The notes beneath the pieces were generated by a model, which saw only the letters and a program-made list of their open reading frames with translations, was not told the origin of the DNA and did no database searches. From Kribbella steppae (GTDB taxonomy: Bacteria > Actinomycetota > Actinomycetes > Propionibacteriales > Kribbellaceae), in the NCBI RefSeq assembly GCF_004342025.1, contig NZ_SLWN01000024.1, positions 1-64,000 of the forward strand: 64,000 nt of DNA, read 5' to 3'. Shown piece after piece: positions 31,316 through 42,160 of the stretch. Made by a program: the position numbers and the translations under genes. How positions within the stretch are numbered: position 1 is the first letter of the stretch; each line of letters starts with the position of its first letter.

Positions 31316-32428
31316 ATGACGAGCACCGCCTCCAAGCACTTCGAGACCATGATCATCGGCGCCGGTCAGGCCGGTCTTGCCGTCGGATACCACCTTTCGA
31401 CCCAACAGCGATCGTTTGTGATCCTGGACGCCGCTGAGCGCGTCGGCGACTCGTGGCGCAACCGTTGGGACTCGCTCCGGGTCTTCACACCCGCGCGCTA
31501 TGACGGGCTGCCCGGTTGGTCCTTCCCTGCACCCGGCTGGTCGTACCCCACCAAGGACGACGTCGCCGACTACCTCGAGTCGTACGCCGCCCGGTTCCGG
31601 CTCCCGGTCCGCACCGGCGTTCGCGTCGACGGTCTGTCCCGGGAGAACGGCGGGTACGTCGTCACGTCCGGGCTCAGCCAGTACTTCGCGGACAACGTGG
31701 TGGTGGCGACGGGCGGCTACCAGGCACCTCGGATCCCAGAGTTCGCCTCCGAACTCGATCCGACCATCGTGCAACTCCACTCGAGCCAGTACCGCAACCC
31801 ATCGCAGCTCAAGGACGGCGCGGTGCTGGTGGTGGGCGCCGGCAACTCGGGTGCCGAGATCGCCCTCGAAACCGCATCGGATCACCAGACCTGGCTGTCC
31901 GGTCGGGACACAGGGCAAGAGCCGATCCGCGCCGGTGCAGCCCTGGATCGACTGCTCACGCCGCCGTTCTGGTTCATGCTCTCGCACGTCCTCACCATGC
32001 GGACGCCACTAGGCCGAAAGGTTGAGCATCAACTGTCCAACCAGGGGCTCCCGCTCGCTCGAGTCCGACGGAAGGATCTCGCCCGTGCGGGAGTCGAGCG
32101 GGTCCCGCGCATCACCGGCGTACGCGATGGTCTGCCGCTGCAGGCAGACGGCCAATCCCTCGACGTCGCCACCGTGATCTGGTGCACCGGATTCGTGCCT
32201 GACTACAGCTGGATCCAAGTCCCCGCCTTCGACCCGGACGGCCGGCCAAGACACGACCGCGGCCTCGTCCGGTCCGAACCAGGCCTCTACTTCATCGGCC
32301 TGTTCTTCCAATCCGCCGGGACCTCATCACTCATCGGTGGCGTCGGCAGAGACGCACAACGCGTCGCTCGCCACCTCACCGCCCGTCGCACCGAAGCCGG
32401 TGCGACGTCCACCCGTGCACGTGACTAG
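31316..32428 (+). CDS. Flavin-containing monooxygenase / FAD-NAD(P)-binding oxidoreductase
   Basis: A 370-residue two-dinucleotide-binding flavoprotein of the CzcO/YpdA-like group. The FAD motif is IIGAGQAGLAVGYHLS, the NADPH motif is VVGAGNSGAEIALE, and an ATGGY segment sits between them. Late in the protein IWCTGFVPDYSWIQ and GLYFIGLFFQSAGTSSLIGG are typical. Relatives oxidise small lipophilic or sulfur/nitrogen substrates; the substrate here is unknown. The start is ATG 31316 after ggagg, not the open frame from 31112. The 3' end overlaps a small convergent gene by 4 bp. Confidence 0.85.
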   Translation: MTSTASKHFETMIIGAGQAGLAVGYHLSTQQRSFVILDAAERVGDSWRNRWDSLRVFTPARYDGLPGWSFPAPGWSYPTKDDVADYLESYAARFRLPVRTGVRVDGLSRENGGYVVTSGLSQYFADNVVVATGGYQAPRIPEFASELDPTIVQLHSSQYRNPSQLKDGAVLVVGAGNSGAEIALETASDHQTWLSGRDTGQEPIRAGAALDRLLTPPFWFMLSHVLTMRTPLGRKVEHQLSNQGLPLARVRRKDLARAGVERVPRITGVRDGLPLQADGQSLDVATVIWCTGFVPDYSWIQVPAFDPDGRPRHDRGLVRSEPGLYFIGLFFQSAGTSSLIGGVGRDAQRVARHLTARRTEAGATSTRARD

Positions 32429-32622
32429 ACGCGCTCTCGCAATCGTTGCTTGGCGCCGCGCTCGACGAACAACGGCACGAAGTCCCGGATCGGAACATCG
32501 TCGAACTCTGGGCGGGACTGACTCACGACCTGCTCCACCTCACCGGTGGGCACCTGCGGAAACTGCTTGGTCAATCGCTCGACGACCTCATGGATCGCCC
32601 GGTCCTCATCTGACCTGTCCAT
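32425..32622 (-). CDS. Small three-helix protein
   Basis: A 65-residue protein (DRSDEDRAIHEVVERLTKQF, ..., IRDFVPLFVERGAKQRLR) that fits the small actinobacterial three-helix-bundle dimerisation family of about 60-80 residues. Its function is unknown. ATG 32622 follows a gtgggggt site. An in-frame ATG at 32649 is less likely. Confidence 0.6.
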   Translation of the reverse strand: MDRSDEDRAIHEVVERLTKQFPQVPTGEVEQVVSQSRPEFDDVPIRDFVPLFVERGAKQRLRERV

Positions 32623-32689
32623 ACCCCCACGATGATCCGCTTTCACCACTCAGACAAGGCTCCTCCAACATTTGATCAACTTTGCGCCC

Positions 32690-33016
32690 TCAGTGGGCGC
32701 CCTGGAGGTTCAGCAGGACGACGCCGGCCACGATCAGCCCGAGGGCGCCGATCTTGATCGGGTCCCAGGACTCGCCGAGCCACAGGGCGCCGATGACGGC
32801 GACGGCTGCGGTGCCGAGGCCGGACCAGACGGCGTACGCCGTGGAGACCGGCAGCCACTTGACCACGATGGCCAGCAGCCAGATCGAGATCGCGTAGCCG
32901 AAGACCACCAGCCCGCTCCACAACGGATTGCGGAACCCATCGGCGCGGGAGAGCGCCGAGGTGGCCGCCACTTCGGCGGCGATCGCGGCCAGGAGCAGGC
33001 CGAACGCGGTGTACAT
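32690..33016 (-). CDS. Small multidrug resistance (SMR) efflux protein
   Basis: A 108-residue four-helix membrane protein of the EmrE/QacC family, which exports cationic compounds with proton exchange. The essential membrane glutamate is in AAIAAEVAATSALSRADGF (helix 1), helix 3 carries PVSTAYAVWSGLGTAAVA, and the end is LIVAGVVLLNLQGAH. The start is ATG 33016, whose gaaggga site has correct spacing; ATG 33025 is too close to it. Divergent from a TetR gene, with two palindromes between. Confidence 0.92.
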   Translation of the reverse strand: MYTAFGLLLAAIAAEVAATSALSRADGFRNPLWSGLVVFGYAISIWLLAIVVKWLPVSTAYAVWSGLGTAAVAVIGALWLGESWDPIKIGALGLIVAGVVLLNLQGAH

Positions 33017-33035
33017 GAACAACATCCCTTCGTGC

Positions 33036-33073
33036 TGTAGCAGTCGCTACACGACTAGCGTAGCACGTGCTAC
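33036..33073. promoter_or_regulatory. Two palindromic operators between smr and tetR
   Basis: tgtagc-agtc-gctaca (33036-33051) and gtagcacgtgctac (33060-33073) share GTAGC/GCTAC arms and lie in the 66-bp divergent spacer. The second ends 9 bp before the TetR start. They are probable TetR binding sites controlling both genes. Confidence 0.7.
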
Positions 33074-33082
33074 ATTTGACCG

Positions 33083-33652
33083 GTGGCCAAGGATCTCCAG
33101 CGCCGGGACGAGTGGACCCGGACGGCAACCGACTACGTGCACGAGCACGGGTTGATCGGACTCAGCCTCCGTCCCCTGGCAGCCGCACTCGGCACCAGCG
33201 ACCGGATGCTGCTGTACCACTTCGAGACCAAGGACCACCTGATCGCGGCCCTGTTGCGCGAGTCCAACGACCGCGGCGTCGCCGGCCTCCAGGCACTAGC
33301 CGCCTCGCGCGACCTGAGAGCGGCCGTCCACGACCTGTGGTCGGCGGTGAACTCACCCGACATCGAGCCCTGCGCCCGGTTGTACGTCGAAGCAGCTGCC
33401 CTCGGACTCCTCGGCCGCGAGCCCTACGCCTCCGTCGTACGCGAGGCCAACGCGCGCTGGATGCATGCCCTCGTCAACCACCTGGTCCGATCAGGAGTCA
33501 CCCGGCCGCTGGCCAAGCGGGCCGCGACAGTCATCGACGCGGCGTTCGTCGGTTTCCAGTTGGACGCTCCCCTGGACGTCAGCCGCGCCGCCCGGAAACG
33601 CTCGGTGGCCGACCTGGCCGAAGCTGTCGCGGCCCTCGCCGCCGGTAGCTGA
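33083..33652 (+). CDS. TetR-family transcriptional repressor
   Basis: A 189-residue regulator. The N-terminal HTH reads YVHEHGLIGLSLRPLAAALG then TSDRMLLYHFETKDHLI, the TetR DNA-recognition pattern. The C-terminal ~120 residues are a helical ligand pocket. The GTG start at 33083 lies just after the palindromes. Divergent orientation to the SMR pump indicates local control of efflux, released by an exported compound. Confidence 0.9.
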   Translation: MAKDLQRRDEWTRTATDYVHEHGLIGLSLRPLAAALGTSDRMLLYHFETKDHLIAALLRESNDRGVAGLQALAASRDLRAAVHDLWSAVNSPDIEPCARLYVEAAALGLLGREPYASVVREANARWMHALVNHLVRSGVTRPLAKRAATVIDAAFVGFQLDAPLDVSRAARKRSVADLAEAVAALAAGS

Positions 33653-33689
33653 TCCCGCTCAGGCGATCCGGCTTGCTTCTGGTGGACCG

Positions 33690-33770
33690 ATGTGGAGACT
33701 AGGTGAGATCGAACATGCCGCGGAGTTCGACCGGGTCGTGGCCGGCTTTCTCGACGAGGATGTGACGTGA
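33690..33770 (+). pseudogene. Possible relic of an alpha/beta hydrolase C-terminus
   Basis: The frame ending at 33770 reads PMWRLGEIEHAAEFDRVVAG then FLDEDVT, like the final helix of alpha/beta hydrolases where ExPExFNxxVxxFL follows the catalytic His. Upstream there is no room for the body of such an enzyme. It overlaps the lhgO start by one base. The match is short and could be chance. Confidence 0.3.
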
Positions 33771-34957
33771 TGTACGAGGTAGCGGTGGTCGGTAGCGGCA
33801 TCGTCGGCGCCGCGACAGCCTGGGAGCTGACGTCCAAGGGCTACGGCCCGGTCGTGGTGATCGAGAAGGAACAGACCGTCGCCGGCCATCAGACCGGTCA
33901 CAACAGCGGCGTCATCCACGCCGGCATCTACTACGAACCGGGCAGCCTGAAGGCAGTACTGTGCCGAGAGGGCGCCGCCGCCACGAAGGCCTTCGCGGCC
34001 CAGTACGGCATCCCGGTCCGGACCTGCGGGAAGTTGCTCGTCGCAACGAACCCTCTCGAGTTGGAACGCCTCGCGGCACTCCAGAAACGCGCCGAGGTCA
34101 ACTCCATCGACGCCGAGACCGTCGACGCCGCCGAGCTCCGCCGACGCGAGCCGCATATCGTCGGCCTCGGCGCGCTGTTCGTTCGCGAGACCGCGATCAC
34201 CGATTTCCCCGCCATCGCCGCGAAACTGCTGGACCTGGTGACCGAGGCCGGCGGCGAGCTCCGGACCGGTGTCACCGTGACCGACGTCCGCGAGACAACG
34301 GACGCTGTGACACTGCAGACCAACCAAGGCCTCATCCAGGCCCGCCGAGTCGTGTTCTGCGCCGGTCTCCAGGCCGACCGACTGGCCAGGCTGGCAGGCC
34401 TTGCCCCCGACGTACGCATCGTGCCCTTCCGTGGCGAGTACTACGACGTCGTTCCGGACAAGGTTGATCTCGTCAAGACGCTGATCTACCCGATCCCCGA
34501 TCCTTCGCTGCCCTTCCTCGGTGTGCACCTCACGCCGACGGTGACCGGCGGCCTCAACGTCGGTCCCAACGCGGTGCTCGGTCTGGCGCGCGAGGGCTAC
34601 CGCAAGGGCTCGGTCAACTGGCGCGACGTGCGCGACCTCGCCACCTACTCCGGTATGTGGCGGGTCGCGCGCGCCAACGTCCGCGTCGGATCCCGGGAAC
34701 TCAAGAACTCATGGTGGAAACGCGGCTACCTGCGTGAATGCCGCAAGTACTGCCCGGAGCTGACGCTGTCCGACCTGACGCCGCGAGAGGCAGGCATCCG
34801 CGCGCAGGCGGTGATGCGGGACGGAAGCTTCGTGCATGACTTCCTCCTCCGCCGTACCGACCGCACCCTGCACGTCATCAACGCGCCGTCTCCCGCAGCG
34901 ACGTCAGCACTGCCCATCGCGGCACACCTGGTGTCCACGCTGGTCGCCGCTCCCTGA
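33770..34957 (+). CDS. lhgO: L-2-hydroxyglutarate oxidase/dehydrogenase
   Basis: A 395-residue FAD-dependent oxidoreductase of the DAO/GlpA family that oxidises L-2-hydroxyglutarate to 2-oxoglutarate. The N-terminal FAD motif is VAVVGSGIVGAATAWELTSK. The family-specific stretch is GHQTGHNSGVIHAGIYYEPG, whose histidine carries or contacts the flavin. LNVGPNAVLGLAREGYRKG is also characteristic. Length agrees with LhgO (~400). ATG 33770 after gagga is chosen over the adjacent GTG 33767. No partner genes adjoin. Confidence 0.92.
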   Translation: MYEVAVVGSGIVGAATAWELTSKGYGPVVVIEKEQTVAGHQTGHNSGVIHAGIYYEPGSLKAVLCREGAAATKAFAAQYGIPVRTCGKLLVATNPLELERLAALQKRAEVNSIDAETVDAAELRRREPHIVGLGALFVRETAITDFPAIAAKLLDLVTEAGGELRTGVTVTDVRETTDAVTLQTNQGLIQARRVVFCAGLQADRLARLAGLAPDVRIVPFRGEYYDVVPDKVDLVKTLIYPIPDPSLPFLGVHLTPTVTGGLNVGPNAVLGLAREGYRKGSVNWRDVRDLATYSGMWRVARANVRVGSRELKNSWWKRGYLRECRKYCPELTLSDLTPREAGIRAQAVMRDGSFVHDFLLRRTDRTLHVINAPSPAATSALPIAAHLVSTLVAAP

Positions 34958-34965
34958 CCGCAACG

Positions 34966-36411
34966 TCAGCGTTCTTCGAGCCAGGGGTCGTCGGGGCGGG
35001 GGCGATCGAAGGTGGGGCGGGCTGACTGCCAGTGGCCGCGGGTGAAGTCCGGGATCTTGACGGGGCGCAGGTGTGGCGTCTTCATCGACTCGTGGCTGAG
35101 CGGGATCACCGAGCACCAGGCCGCCGAGTCGTACACGTCGATGTCCGGAGTCATCCCGAGCCGCATCAGCTGGATCAGCCGGAAGATCGCAATGAAGTCG
35201 CCGCCACCATGGCCGCCGTACTGCTCGGCCAGGCGTTCCAGGGCCGGCCACAACCAGTGGTCGTGCTGGGCCAGGACGCTGTTGTAGCTGCTCCCGGTTC
35301 GCCAGGTGTGGTTGTCGTGTCCGAGCGACTCCAGGTAGAGGCGGGCGTTGTCGAGCTCGATGGAACCCCTGGTCCCGGTCAGCGTCGTCTCGCGGGTGTA
35401 GGGATGCGGCGAGTTCACGTCGTGCTCGACCCGGATGAACCGTCCTGACGCCGTGGTCACGAATGCGGTGTGCCGGTCGCCGGAGATGTACGGCGCGTCG
35501 TCCCACGAGGAGTGGTCAGGACCGACCCGCGAGTCCTCGGACCTGAACAACGCAAGGGCTTTCGGCGGACTGGACACCGCGACCAATTCGTCGAAGCGGT
35601 CCCCCCGATTGATCCCCATAGCGGCCGAGACCGGACCGAGGCCGTGCATCGGGTAGTGCAACGCGTTCATCCGGGTCTGCCAGCGGCGGCGCCAGTACTC
35701 CGGGTAGTACGCACCGCCGAACAGGTACGGCCAGCGCAAGTCGTGGACGTAACCACCGGATGCGTGCTGCACATCGCCGAACAGGCCGGCTGTCACCATG
35801 TTGAACATTTGCAGTTCAGGCCGGAAGTAATTGACGTTCTCCAGCAGCATGCAGTGCTTGCGGGTGCGTTCCGACGTACGCACCAGATCCCAGATCTCGT
35901 CCAGATGCGGCGAGATCGGCAGCTCGATCGCGACGTGCTTGCCGTGCTCCATCGCGGCCTTGGCCTGCGGGTAGTGCCACTCCCATGGTGTCGCGATGTA
36001 CACCAGGTCGATGTCGTCGCGCTTGACCAGGTTGAGGTAGTCCTCCTCGCCGTTCGAGTACCCGACCGGTGGAGTGTCCTGGAAACCCTGCGCCATGATC
36101 CGGCTGATCGTGCGGGTCACCTGACCCGGCCGGATGTCGCACACGGCGGTGACCGTGGAGACGGCGCCGAAGCGCACGTCCTGACCACCACCGCGGTTGC
36201 CCAGGCCGATCAGGCCGACCCGGACGTTCTCGAATCCTTCGAACGGTACGTCGACCATCGCCTTCTCGGACGGGTCGCGGGACGGCTCCGACGAGGTCGC
36301 GGCTTCGGCCGGTGCGGCGGTAACGGCACCGACGCCGGCGGAGGCGCCGAGCACGGCCCCGGTCTTGAGCAGGCCCCGGCGCGAGGGGTTGTAGCGGCTC
36401 GGAGACGACAC
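34966..36411 (-). CDS. Tat-exported Gfo/Idh/MocA oxidoreductase, GH109-like
   Basis: A 481-residue protein similar to glycoside hydrolase family 109, which uses NAD transiently to cleave alpha-N-acetylgalactosaminides. A twin-arginine signal (PSRRGLLKTGAVLGASAGVG) is followed by an Ala-rich cleavage region. The Rossmann fold is VRVGLIGLGNRGGGQD. Family residues appear in ATPWEWHYPQAKAAMEHGKH, LLENVNYFRPELQM and MHGLGPVSAAMGINRGDRF. Export by Tat fits a protein carrying a pre-bound cofactor. The GTG at 36411 has a properly spaced aaggga site. It stands alone, convergent with lhgO. Confidence 0.88.
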   Translation of the reverse strand: MSSPSRYNPSRRGLLKTGAVLGASAGVGAVTAAPAEAATSSEPSRDPSEKAMVDVPFEGFENVRVGLIGLGNRGGGQDVRFGAVSTVTAVCDIRPGQVTRTISRIMAQGFQDTPPVGYSNGEEDYLNLVKRDDIDLVYIATPWEWHYPQAKAAMEHGKHVAIELPISPHLDEIWDLVRTSERTRKHCMLLENVNYFRPELQMFNMVTAGLFGDVQHASGGYVHDLRWPYLFGGAYYPEYWRRRWQTRMNALHYPMHGLGPVSAAMGINRGDRFDELVAVSSPPKALALFRSEDSRVGPDHSSWDDAPYISGDRHTAFVTTASGRFIRVEHDVNSPHPYTRETTLTGTRGSIELDNARLYLESLGHDNHTWRTGSSYNSVLAQHDHWLWPALERLAEQYGGHGGGDFIAIFRLIQLMRLGMTPDIDVYDSAAWCSVIPLSHESMKTPHLRPVKIPDFTRGHWQSARPTFDRPRPDDPWLEER

Positions 36412-36635
36412 AGTGATCACTTCCCTTGGGCGGTTAGGTGTGACTGAACTTGTCTCGTTGCTTGTTTTAGCGAGCAGTATTGATCACCCGCTCGGTGGAG
36501 ACAAGACCGAACGGCGACCAACCTGGGCCGACCCCGCATCTCGGCGGACCCGGATGTGTGCGGCCAGGACATGGCGCGGGCAGGCGCTGACCTCAACTAT
36601 CAGTGACAGTCCGACAACACGAGGTGAGGTGCCTT

Positions 36636-37628
36636 ATGCGTCTGCACATGATCCGCCGGTGGGCCGCGATCGCCGCGGTGGTCGCCGGCCTGGTCGCCGT
36701 CCCCGCGCCCGTCGCCCAGGCCGCCGCCGGGCTGGAGGAGGTCACCGGATTCGGCACGAATCCTGGCAACCTGAGAAAGTTCCGCTACGTCCCGTCGGGT
36801 CTGGCCGCCGGTCGACCGCTCGTGGTGGCGCTGCACGGGTGCACACAATCGGCAGCCGCGTACGACGCCGAGCCGGGCTGGATCGACGTGGCCGAGCGGA
36901 TGGGGTTCGCGCTGCTCCTGCCTCAGCAGCAGAGCGCGAACAATCTGAACTCCTGCTTCAACTGGTTCCAGCCGACCGACACGGCCCGCGGCTCGGGTGA
37001 GGCGTTGTCCATCAAGCAGATGGTCGACCGGATGCGATCCGACTACGCATCGGACGCCGCGAGGATCTTCGTGACCGGCCTGTCCGCCGGGGGCGCGATG
37101 TCGGCGGTGATGCTGGCGACGTACCCGGAGGTGTTCGCCGCCGGAGCCGTCGTCGCGGGTTTGCCGTACCGATGCGCCGACACCCTGATTCAGGCGCTCT
37201 CGTGTATGTCGCCCGGTACGAACCTCACCCCGCGGCAATGGGGCGACAAGGTCCGCGCCGCCTCGAGCCACCCGGGTCCGTGGCCGACAATCTCACTCTG
37301 GCACGGCACCGCCGACTCGACTGTTGCCTACAGCAACCTCACCGAGCTGATGGAACAATGGACAGACGTCCATGGCACCGACCAGACCGCCGAGGTGTCG
37401 GACACCGTCAACGGCTATCCACACCAGGGCTATCGGGACAGCGCAGGCCGACTCGTCGTGGCGACCTACTCGATCACCGGGATGAACCACGGCCAGCCGA
37501 TCGACCCCGGTACCGGTCCCCAGAACTGCGGCACCCCCGCGCCGTACATCCTCGACGTGAACATCTGCGCCGCCGACCACATCGCCCACTTCTGGGGACT
37601 CGACAATGCCATCACCGGTGAGGACTAG
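36636..37628 (+). CDS. Secreted PHB-depolymerase-family esterase
   Basis: A 330-residue alpha/beta hydrolase of the PHB depolymerase/LpqC/feruloyl-esterase type. The N-terminal signal peptide reads RRWAAIAAVVAGLVAVPAPV and ends at AQA. The oxyanion region is VVALHGCTQSA, the nucleophile Ser150 lies in GLSAGGAMS, the acid in LWHGTADSTV, and the catalytic His in GMNHGQPI. Several Cys pairs suggest disulfides outside the cell. ATG 36636 follows gaggtg. The 3' end overlaps the convergent transaminase gene by 4 bp. Confidence 0.88.
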   Translation: MRLHMIRRWAAIAAVVAGLVAVPAPVAQAAAGLEEVTGFGTNPGNLRKFRYVPSGLAAGRPLVVALHGCTQSAAAYDAEPGWIDVAERMGFALLLPQQQSANNLNSCFNWFQPTDTARGSGEALSIKQMVDRMRSDYASDAARIFVTGLSAGGAMSAVMLATYPEVFAAGAVVAGLPYRCADTLIQALSCMSPGTNLTPRQWGDKVRAASSHPGPWPTISLWHGTADSTVAYSNLTELMEQWTDVHGTDQTAEVSDTVNGYPHQGYRDSAGRLVVATYSITGMNHGQPIDPGTGPQNCGTPAPYILDVNICAADHIAHFWGLDNAITGED

Positions 37629-38942
37629 CTTGCGGCCTCTGTGAGGGCTTGGTCGAGGATGTCGAGACCTTCGTGCGCCTCGTCTGCGGTGATGGTCAGC
37701 GGGGGGACGAGGTGGATGCGGTTGAAGTTCGTGAAGGGTAGGAGGCCGCGTCGGTTGCTCGCCGCGACGATGGCCGCCAGCTGCGGACTGGAACCGCCGT
37801 ACGGCGCGAGAGGCTCGCGCGTCGCGCGGTCGCTGACCAGTTCGAGTGCCCAGAACACGCCCGTCCCCCGGACCTCACCGATCCATTCGTGCTTGGCGGC
37901 CAGCTTGCGCAATGCCGGCCCGAAGACTTCGGCGCCTAGTTCTGCTGCGTGCTCGACGATCCGCTCGTCCTGCATGGTCTCGATGGTGGCGACGGCGGCC
38001 GCGCACGCGAGCGGATGCCCGGAGTAGGTCAGGCCGCCGGGATAGGGCCGGTCGGCGAAGGTCCGATAGATCGGCTCGCTGATCGCGACGCCACCCAAGG
38101 GCGCGTAGCCGGAGTTCACGCCCTTCGCGAAGGTCAGCAGGTCCGGGACGATGTCGGCGTGCTCGATGGCGAACCACCTGCCGGCCCGGCCGAACCCGGC
38201 CATTACCTCGTCGGCGATCAGGACGATCCCATGGCGATCGCACAGTTCCCGGACGCCTTGGAGATAACCAGGTGGCGGCAGCATGATGCCCGCCGTACCG
38301 GGGATGGATTCCATGATGATCGCCGCGATCGTCGGCGGTCCCTCGAGTGCGATGACCTGTTCGAGATGCGCGAGCGCGCGGTCACACTCCTCCGCCTCGG
38401 TGGTGGCCGAGAACGCGCTGCGGTAGAGGAACGGCCCGAAGAAGTGGACCGTGCCGGTTGAGCCGTTGTCGTTCGGCCAGCGTCGCGGGTCGCCGGTGAC
38501 GTTGACGGCGAGTTGGGTGCCGCCGTGATAGGAGCGGTACGTCGACAGCACCTTCTGCCGACCGGTGTGCAGCCGGGCCATCCGGATCGCATGCTCGTTG
38601 GCGTCCGCGCCGCCGTTGGTGAAGAAGATCCGGTTCAGGTCGCCCGGGGTGTGCGACGCGATCAGCCGCGCCGCCTCGGAGCGGGCCGCATTGACGTACG
38701 ACGGCGCCACCGTACACAAGGTGGCAGCCTGTTCCTGGATCGCCTTGACGATCCGGGGATGTTGGTGGCCGAGGTTGGTGAAGACGAGCTGGGAGGTGAA
38801 GTCCAGCAGGCGGTTCCCGTACCGATCCCAGACGTAGGAGCCCTCGGCCTTGGTGATGACCATCGGATCCAGCTGCGCCTGGGCGGACCAGGAGTGGAAG
38901 ACGTGCTTGCGGTCCAGCTCGTAGGCGCGGTCGGCGCTGAGG

Positions 38943-38950
<8 letters not shown>
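37625..38950 (-). CDS. Class III aminotransferase (omega-amino acid/beta-alanine--pyruvate type)
   Basis: A 441-residue PLP enzyme. It has the class III signature LIADEVMAGFGRAGRWFAIE, with the cofactor Asp, and LLTFAKGVNSGYAPLGG, with the Schiff-base lysine. The N-terminal part GSYVWDRYGNRLLDF is typical of omega-transaminases. Its gene overlaps mmsA by 8 bp, and a PucR regulator is divergent. The pair would convert beta-alanine or a similar omega-amino acid to a semialdehyde, which MmsA then oxidises to an acyl-CoA. ATG 38950 is chosen; the frame extends to 38977. Confidence 0.88.
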
Positions 38951-40457
<1,507 letters not shown>

Positions 40458-40542
40458 AGAGCGCTCCTTCGGGATCAGGCTCCATCGTCCCTGTGACCGA
40501 CTCCGGCTCGGACCTGCAGAATGTAGGATTGTGACTCGAAGT

Positions 40543-40557
40543 CCGACACTGTGTCGG
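40543..40557. promoter_or_regulatory. Palindromic operator between mmsA and pucR
   Basis: ccgacac-t-gtgtcgg is a perfect palindrome with 7-bp arms. It lies 18 bp before the PucR start and 85 bp before mmsA, a natural site for PucR control of both directions. Confidence 0.55.
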
Positions 40558-40575
40558 GCACTCCGGGGGAGATTG

Positions 40576-42135
40576 ATGGCGTTCCTGACCGTCGCGCGGG
40601 TCCTCGAGATGCCGCCTCTGCGCGAGGCAGGCCCCGAGGTGCTCGCCGGCGCGGCAGGCCTCGGCCGCGAGGTCCGATGGGTTCACGCCGCCGAGCTCGC
40701 CGATATCGCACCGCTGCTGCGCGGTGGCGACCTGCTCCTGACCACCGGCGTCGCGTTACCCGAGACCGCGGACGAACTCCGCGACTTCGCCACCAGTCTC
40801 GGCAGCAGCGAGGTCGCCGGCCTGGTGATCGAGCTCGGGCGCCGATGGCATCGCGTACCGGACGCCCTCGTCGACGCGTGTGAAGCCGTAGCCCTCCCAC
40901 TCGTCGCACTGCACCACGAGGTGCGGTTCGCCGCGATCATCCAGGCGGTCGGCGAACGCATCGTCGACGAGCAACTGGAAGAACTCCGCGAGACCCACCG
41001 GGTGCATGACACCTTCACCGAGCTGAGCATCGCCGAGGCCGGCCCACGCGAGATCCTCGAAGCCGTCCAACGGTTGGCCGGGGCCGCCGTCGTACTGGAG
41101 AGTGAGCAGCATCAGGTCCTCGACTATCGGTCCGGCCCGGCGGACATCGCCGAGTTCCTCGCCGATTGGAGCGCCCGCTCGCGCAGCGTCCAGGTCGACG
41201 GCCGGACCGGGTGGAACGAACGAGCCGGGTGGCTGGTGACCCGACTGGGCAAGCGCGACCGAGGCTGGGGACGCCTCGTGGTCCAAGCACCCACGCGGCC
41301 GTCGCAGCGCCTGATCGCGCTGACCGAACGCGCAGCCGCAGCGCTGGCCATGCACCGGCTGCACGACAGGCACCGCGACAGTCTGGTCCGGCGCGTCCAC
41401 CACGAACTACTCCTGGGCCTACTCGCCGACCCCACGGATCCCGACGTACTGCGCCGATGCGACCTCGCCGGTGTTCCGCTCGTCAAGCGTCAACTCGTCG
41501 GGATGACGGTGCGGCCCCGCGCGCAGGTTGCACAGGTGGAGGAAGTGCTTGCGTCCGTGGTGCATGCGGCGTACGACCTGAAGGTTCCGGCGATCGTCTG
41601 CGAGATCGACCGCGATGTCCGCGTACTGCTCTCCTGTGCACGCGCTGCCAGCACGGACCGGATTGTCGACAACCTGGCTGAACGCGTCGCCCGGCGGCAC
41701 CCGGTCGCGATCGGCGCCGGCCGTCCAGCTACCACATCGGCCGACACCGACCGCACCCTCAAAGAAGCGCAGCAGGTGGTGGAGTCGGTCCGTGCCGACG
41801 CCGCGGACCGCGTCGTACACCGCCTGGAGGATGTTCACCTGCGCGGCCTGCTCACCCTGCTCGGCGACGACGACCGCCTCCGCCTGTTCGTCGCCCGCGA
41901 ACTGGATCCTTTGAAGGAACACGGCGGCGGACTTCTCGACGCGGTCCGCGCACTCCTCCAGCACCCGGCAAGCAAGTCCGAAGCCGCTGCGAGCCTCCAC
42001 ATCTCCCGCCCCGTCTTCTACGACCGCCTCGCCAAAGCCGGGCGCCTCCTCGGCGTCAACCTCGACGACCCCGACATCCGCGTCTCCCTCCACGTCGCCC
42101 TCCTCGCCGACGAACTCCACACCCAGATCCGCTGA
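40576..42135 (+). CDS. PucR-family transcriptional regulator
   Basis: A 519-residue regulator with an N-terminal PucR domain (TVARVLEMPPLREAGPEVLA, RWVHAAELADIAPLLRGGDL), a GGDEF-like middle region and a C-terminal PucR-type HTH (LLQHPASKSEAAASLHISRP then VFYDRLAKAGRLLG). Family members sense purine, GABA or amine substrates. Divergence from mmsA and the omega-transaminase makes those its likely targets. ATG 40576 follows gggggaga. The frame is open far upstream to 39403, but that stretch is antisense to mmsA and is not part of the gene. Confidence 0.88.
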   Translation: MAFLTVARVLEMPPLREAGPEVLAGAAGLGREVRWVHAAELADIAPLLRGGDLLLTTGVALPETADELRDFATSLGSSEVAGLVIELGRRWHRVPDALVDACEAVALPLVALHHEVRFAAIIQAVGERIVDEQLEELRETHRVHDTFTELSIAEAGPREILEAVQRLAGAAVVLESEQHQVLDYRSGPADIAEFLADWSARSRSVQVDGRTGWNERAGWLVTRLGKRDRGWGRLVVQAPTRPSQRLIALTERAAAALAMHRLHDRHRDSLVRRVHHELLLGLLADPTDPDVLRRCDLAGVPLVKRQLVGMTVRPRAQVAQVEEVLASVVHAAYDLKVPAIVCEIDRDVRVLLSCARAASTDRIVDNLAERVARRHPVAIGAGRPATTSADTDRTLKEAQQVVESVRADAADRVVHRLEDVHLRGLLTLLGDDDRLRLFVARELDPLKEHGGGLLDAVRALLQHPASKSEAAASLHISRPVFYDRLAKAGRLLGVNLDDPDIRVSLHVALLADELHTQIR

Positions 42136-42160
42136 CCTAACGTGGCTCGGCAGCTGTAGG

